From contig CABSXY010000112.1 of assembly GCA_902481695.1 (NCBI GenBank), positions 1 through 6,346 on the forward strand: 6,346 nucleotides of DNA. Reading direction: 5' to 3'. The notes under the pieces were generated by a model. It ran no database searches. It was not told where the DNA came from and saw only the letters and a program-made list of their open reading frames with translations. A program made the position numbers and the translations under genes. Origin of the DNA: an uncultured Haemophilus sp. (lineage in GTDB: Bacteria; Pseudomonadota; Gammaproteobacteria; Enterobacterales; Pasteurellaceae). Below are positions 6,137 through 6,346 of the stretch, one piece after another (the first letter of the stretch is position 1; the number at the start of each line of letters is the position of its first letter).

Positions 6137-6346
6137 TTAACTCTTCGTCCATGCACTCATATGTTGAGTAAATCCAATATGCGGATAATAATCCACGGCT
6201 TGTGGAGCAGATAAAAGCACAATTTTGGCTTGTGGATGTAAGGCTTGTTTAGTGTGTTCAATTAACTGCAAGCCGATACCTTGTTTTTGATATTGTTCAT
6301 CAACCGCTAAATCAGATAAATAACAGCAGTAGGCAAAATCCGTCAC
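6137..6346 (-). CDS. GNAT family N-acetyltransferase, C-terminal part (runs off the window)
   Basis: The last 70 or so codons of a GNAT acetyltransferase, which transfers an acetyl group from acetyl-CoA to an amine; the substrate cannot be told. Motif A is clear: LSDLAVDEQYQKQGIGLQLI contains the beta-strand and the Q-x-x-G-x-G pyrophosphate loop. After it come a helix (EHTKQAL), a strand (AKIVLLSA) and the C-terminal DYYPHIGF segment typical of the fold. The frame is open to the right edge, where GTG is probably an internal Val, not the start, since a full GNAT protein needs about 60-80 more residues. It is the only one of three copies here that keeps residues before the acetyl-CoA loop. The lipoprotein gene follows by 26 bases. 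Confidence 0.9.
   Translation of the reverse strand: MTDFAYCCYLSDLAVDEQYQKQGIGLQLIEHTKQALHPQAKIVLLSAPQAVDYYPHIGFTQHMSAWTKS

Larger units (their letters stand above)
5325..6286. repeat. Tandem direct repeat, unit 2 (962 bp, period 986 bp)
   Basis: Second copy of the unit at 4339-5300. To the right of 6286 the sequence continues into the rest of a GNAT gene and does not resemble the bases at 5301 onward apart from a few positions. This unit therefore carries the parental GNAT junction. Confidence 0.95.

Noticed and set aside
4339..6286. Insertion sequence or composite transposon
   Set aside because: There is no transposase gene, no terminal inverted repeats and no target-site duplication; the repeats are direct and consist of gene sequence.

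Overview
The window comes from a Pasteurellaceae genome, most likely a Haemophilus-type species. Four perfect copies of the Hin-type DNA uptake signal AAGTGCGGT lie in its left half, two of them forming the arms of a terminator. The genes there read as ordinary gamma-proteobacterial proteins in AT-rich DNA. I cannot name the species from the sequence alone.

Left half (1-3576), mostly core genome. A plus-strand srmB (DEAD-box RNA helicase) converges through a bidirectional, uptake-signal terminator on three minus-strand genes: a small OsmB-like glycine-zipper lipoprotein, a DUF4298 protein, and gnd (6-phosphogluconate dehydrogenase). gnd is interrupted by one in-frame TAA at codon 261, exactly where the family signature needs Gln. 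Everything on both sides of it is intact, so this is a single-base nonsense lesion.

Middle (3577-4164). A small AT-rich P-loop NTPase gene sits upstream of gnd on the minus strand. It has a good ribosome binding site and ATG, but the second codon is TAA, after which the frame is open for 141 more codons including a textbook Walker A motif. Its leader holds three complementary segments that can form two mutually exclusive hairpins, one of them terminator-like.

Right half (4165-6346), accessory. This is a tandem array on the minus strand. The 3' part of a GNAT acetyltransferase gene (running off the right edge) is followed by a small lipoprotein gene and a small gene of a family often labelled 'n-acetylglutamate synthase'. 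Then come a headless GNAT 3' fragment, a second near-identical lipoprotein/small-protein pair, and a second, more diverged GNAT 3' fragment. The two 962-bp copies differ by eye at one synonymous base, at a period of 986 bp. The arrangement fits unequal recombination between GNAT 3' ends, or a small cassette that carries a replacement 3' end for its target gene. No terminator is visible inside the array, so it probably forms one transcript from the GNAT side, ending near 4134-4153.

No tRNA, rRNA, CRISPR array or transposase gene was seen. Every stretch longer than 300 bases contains a gene or a gene remnant.
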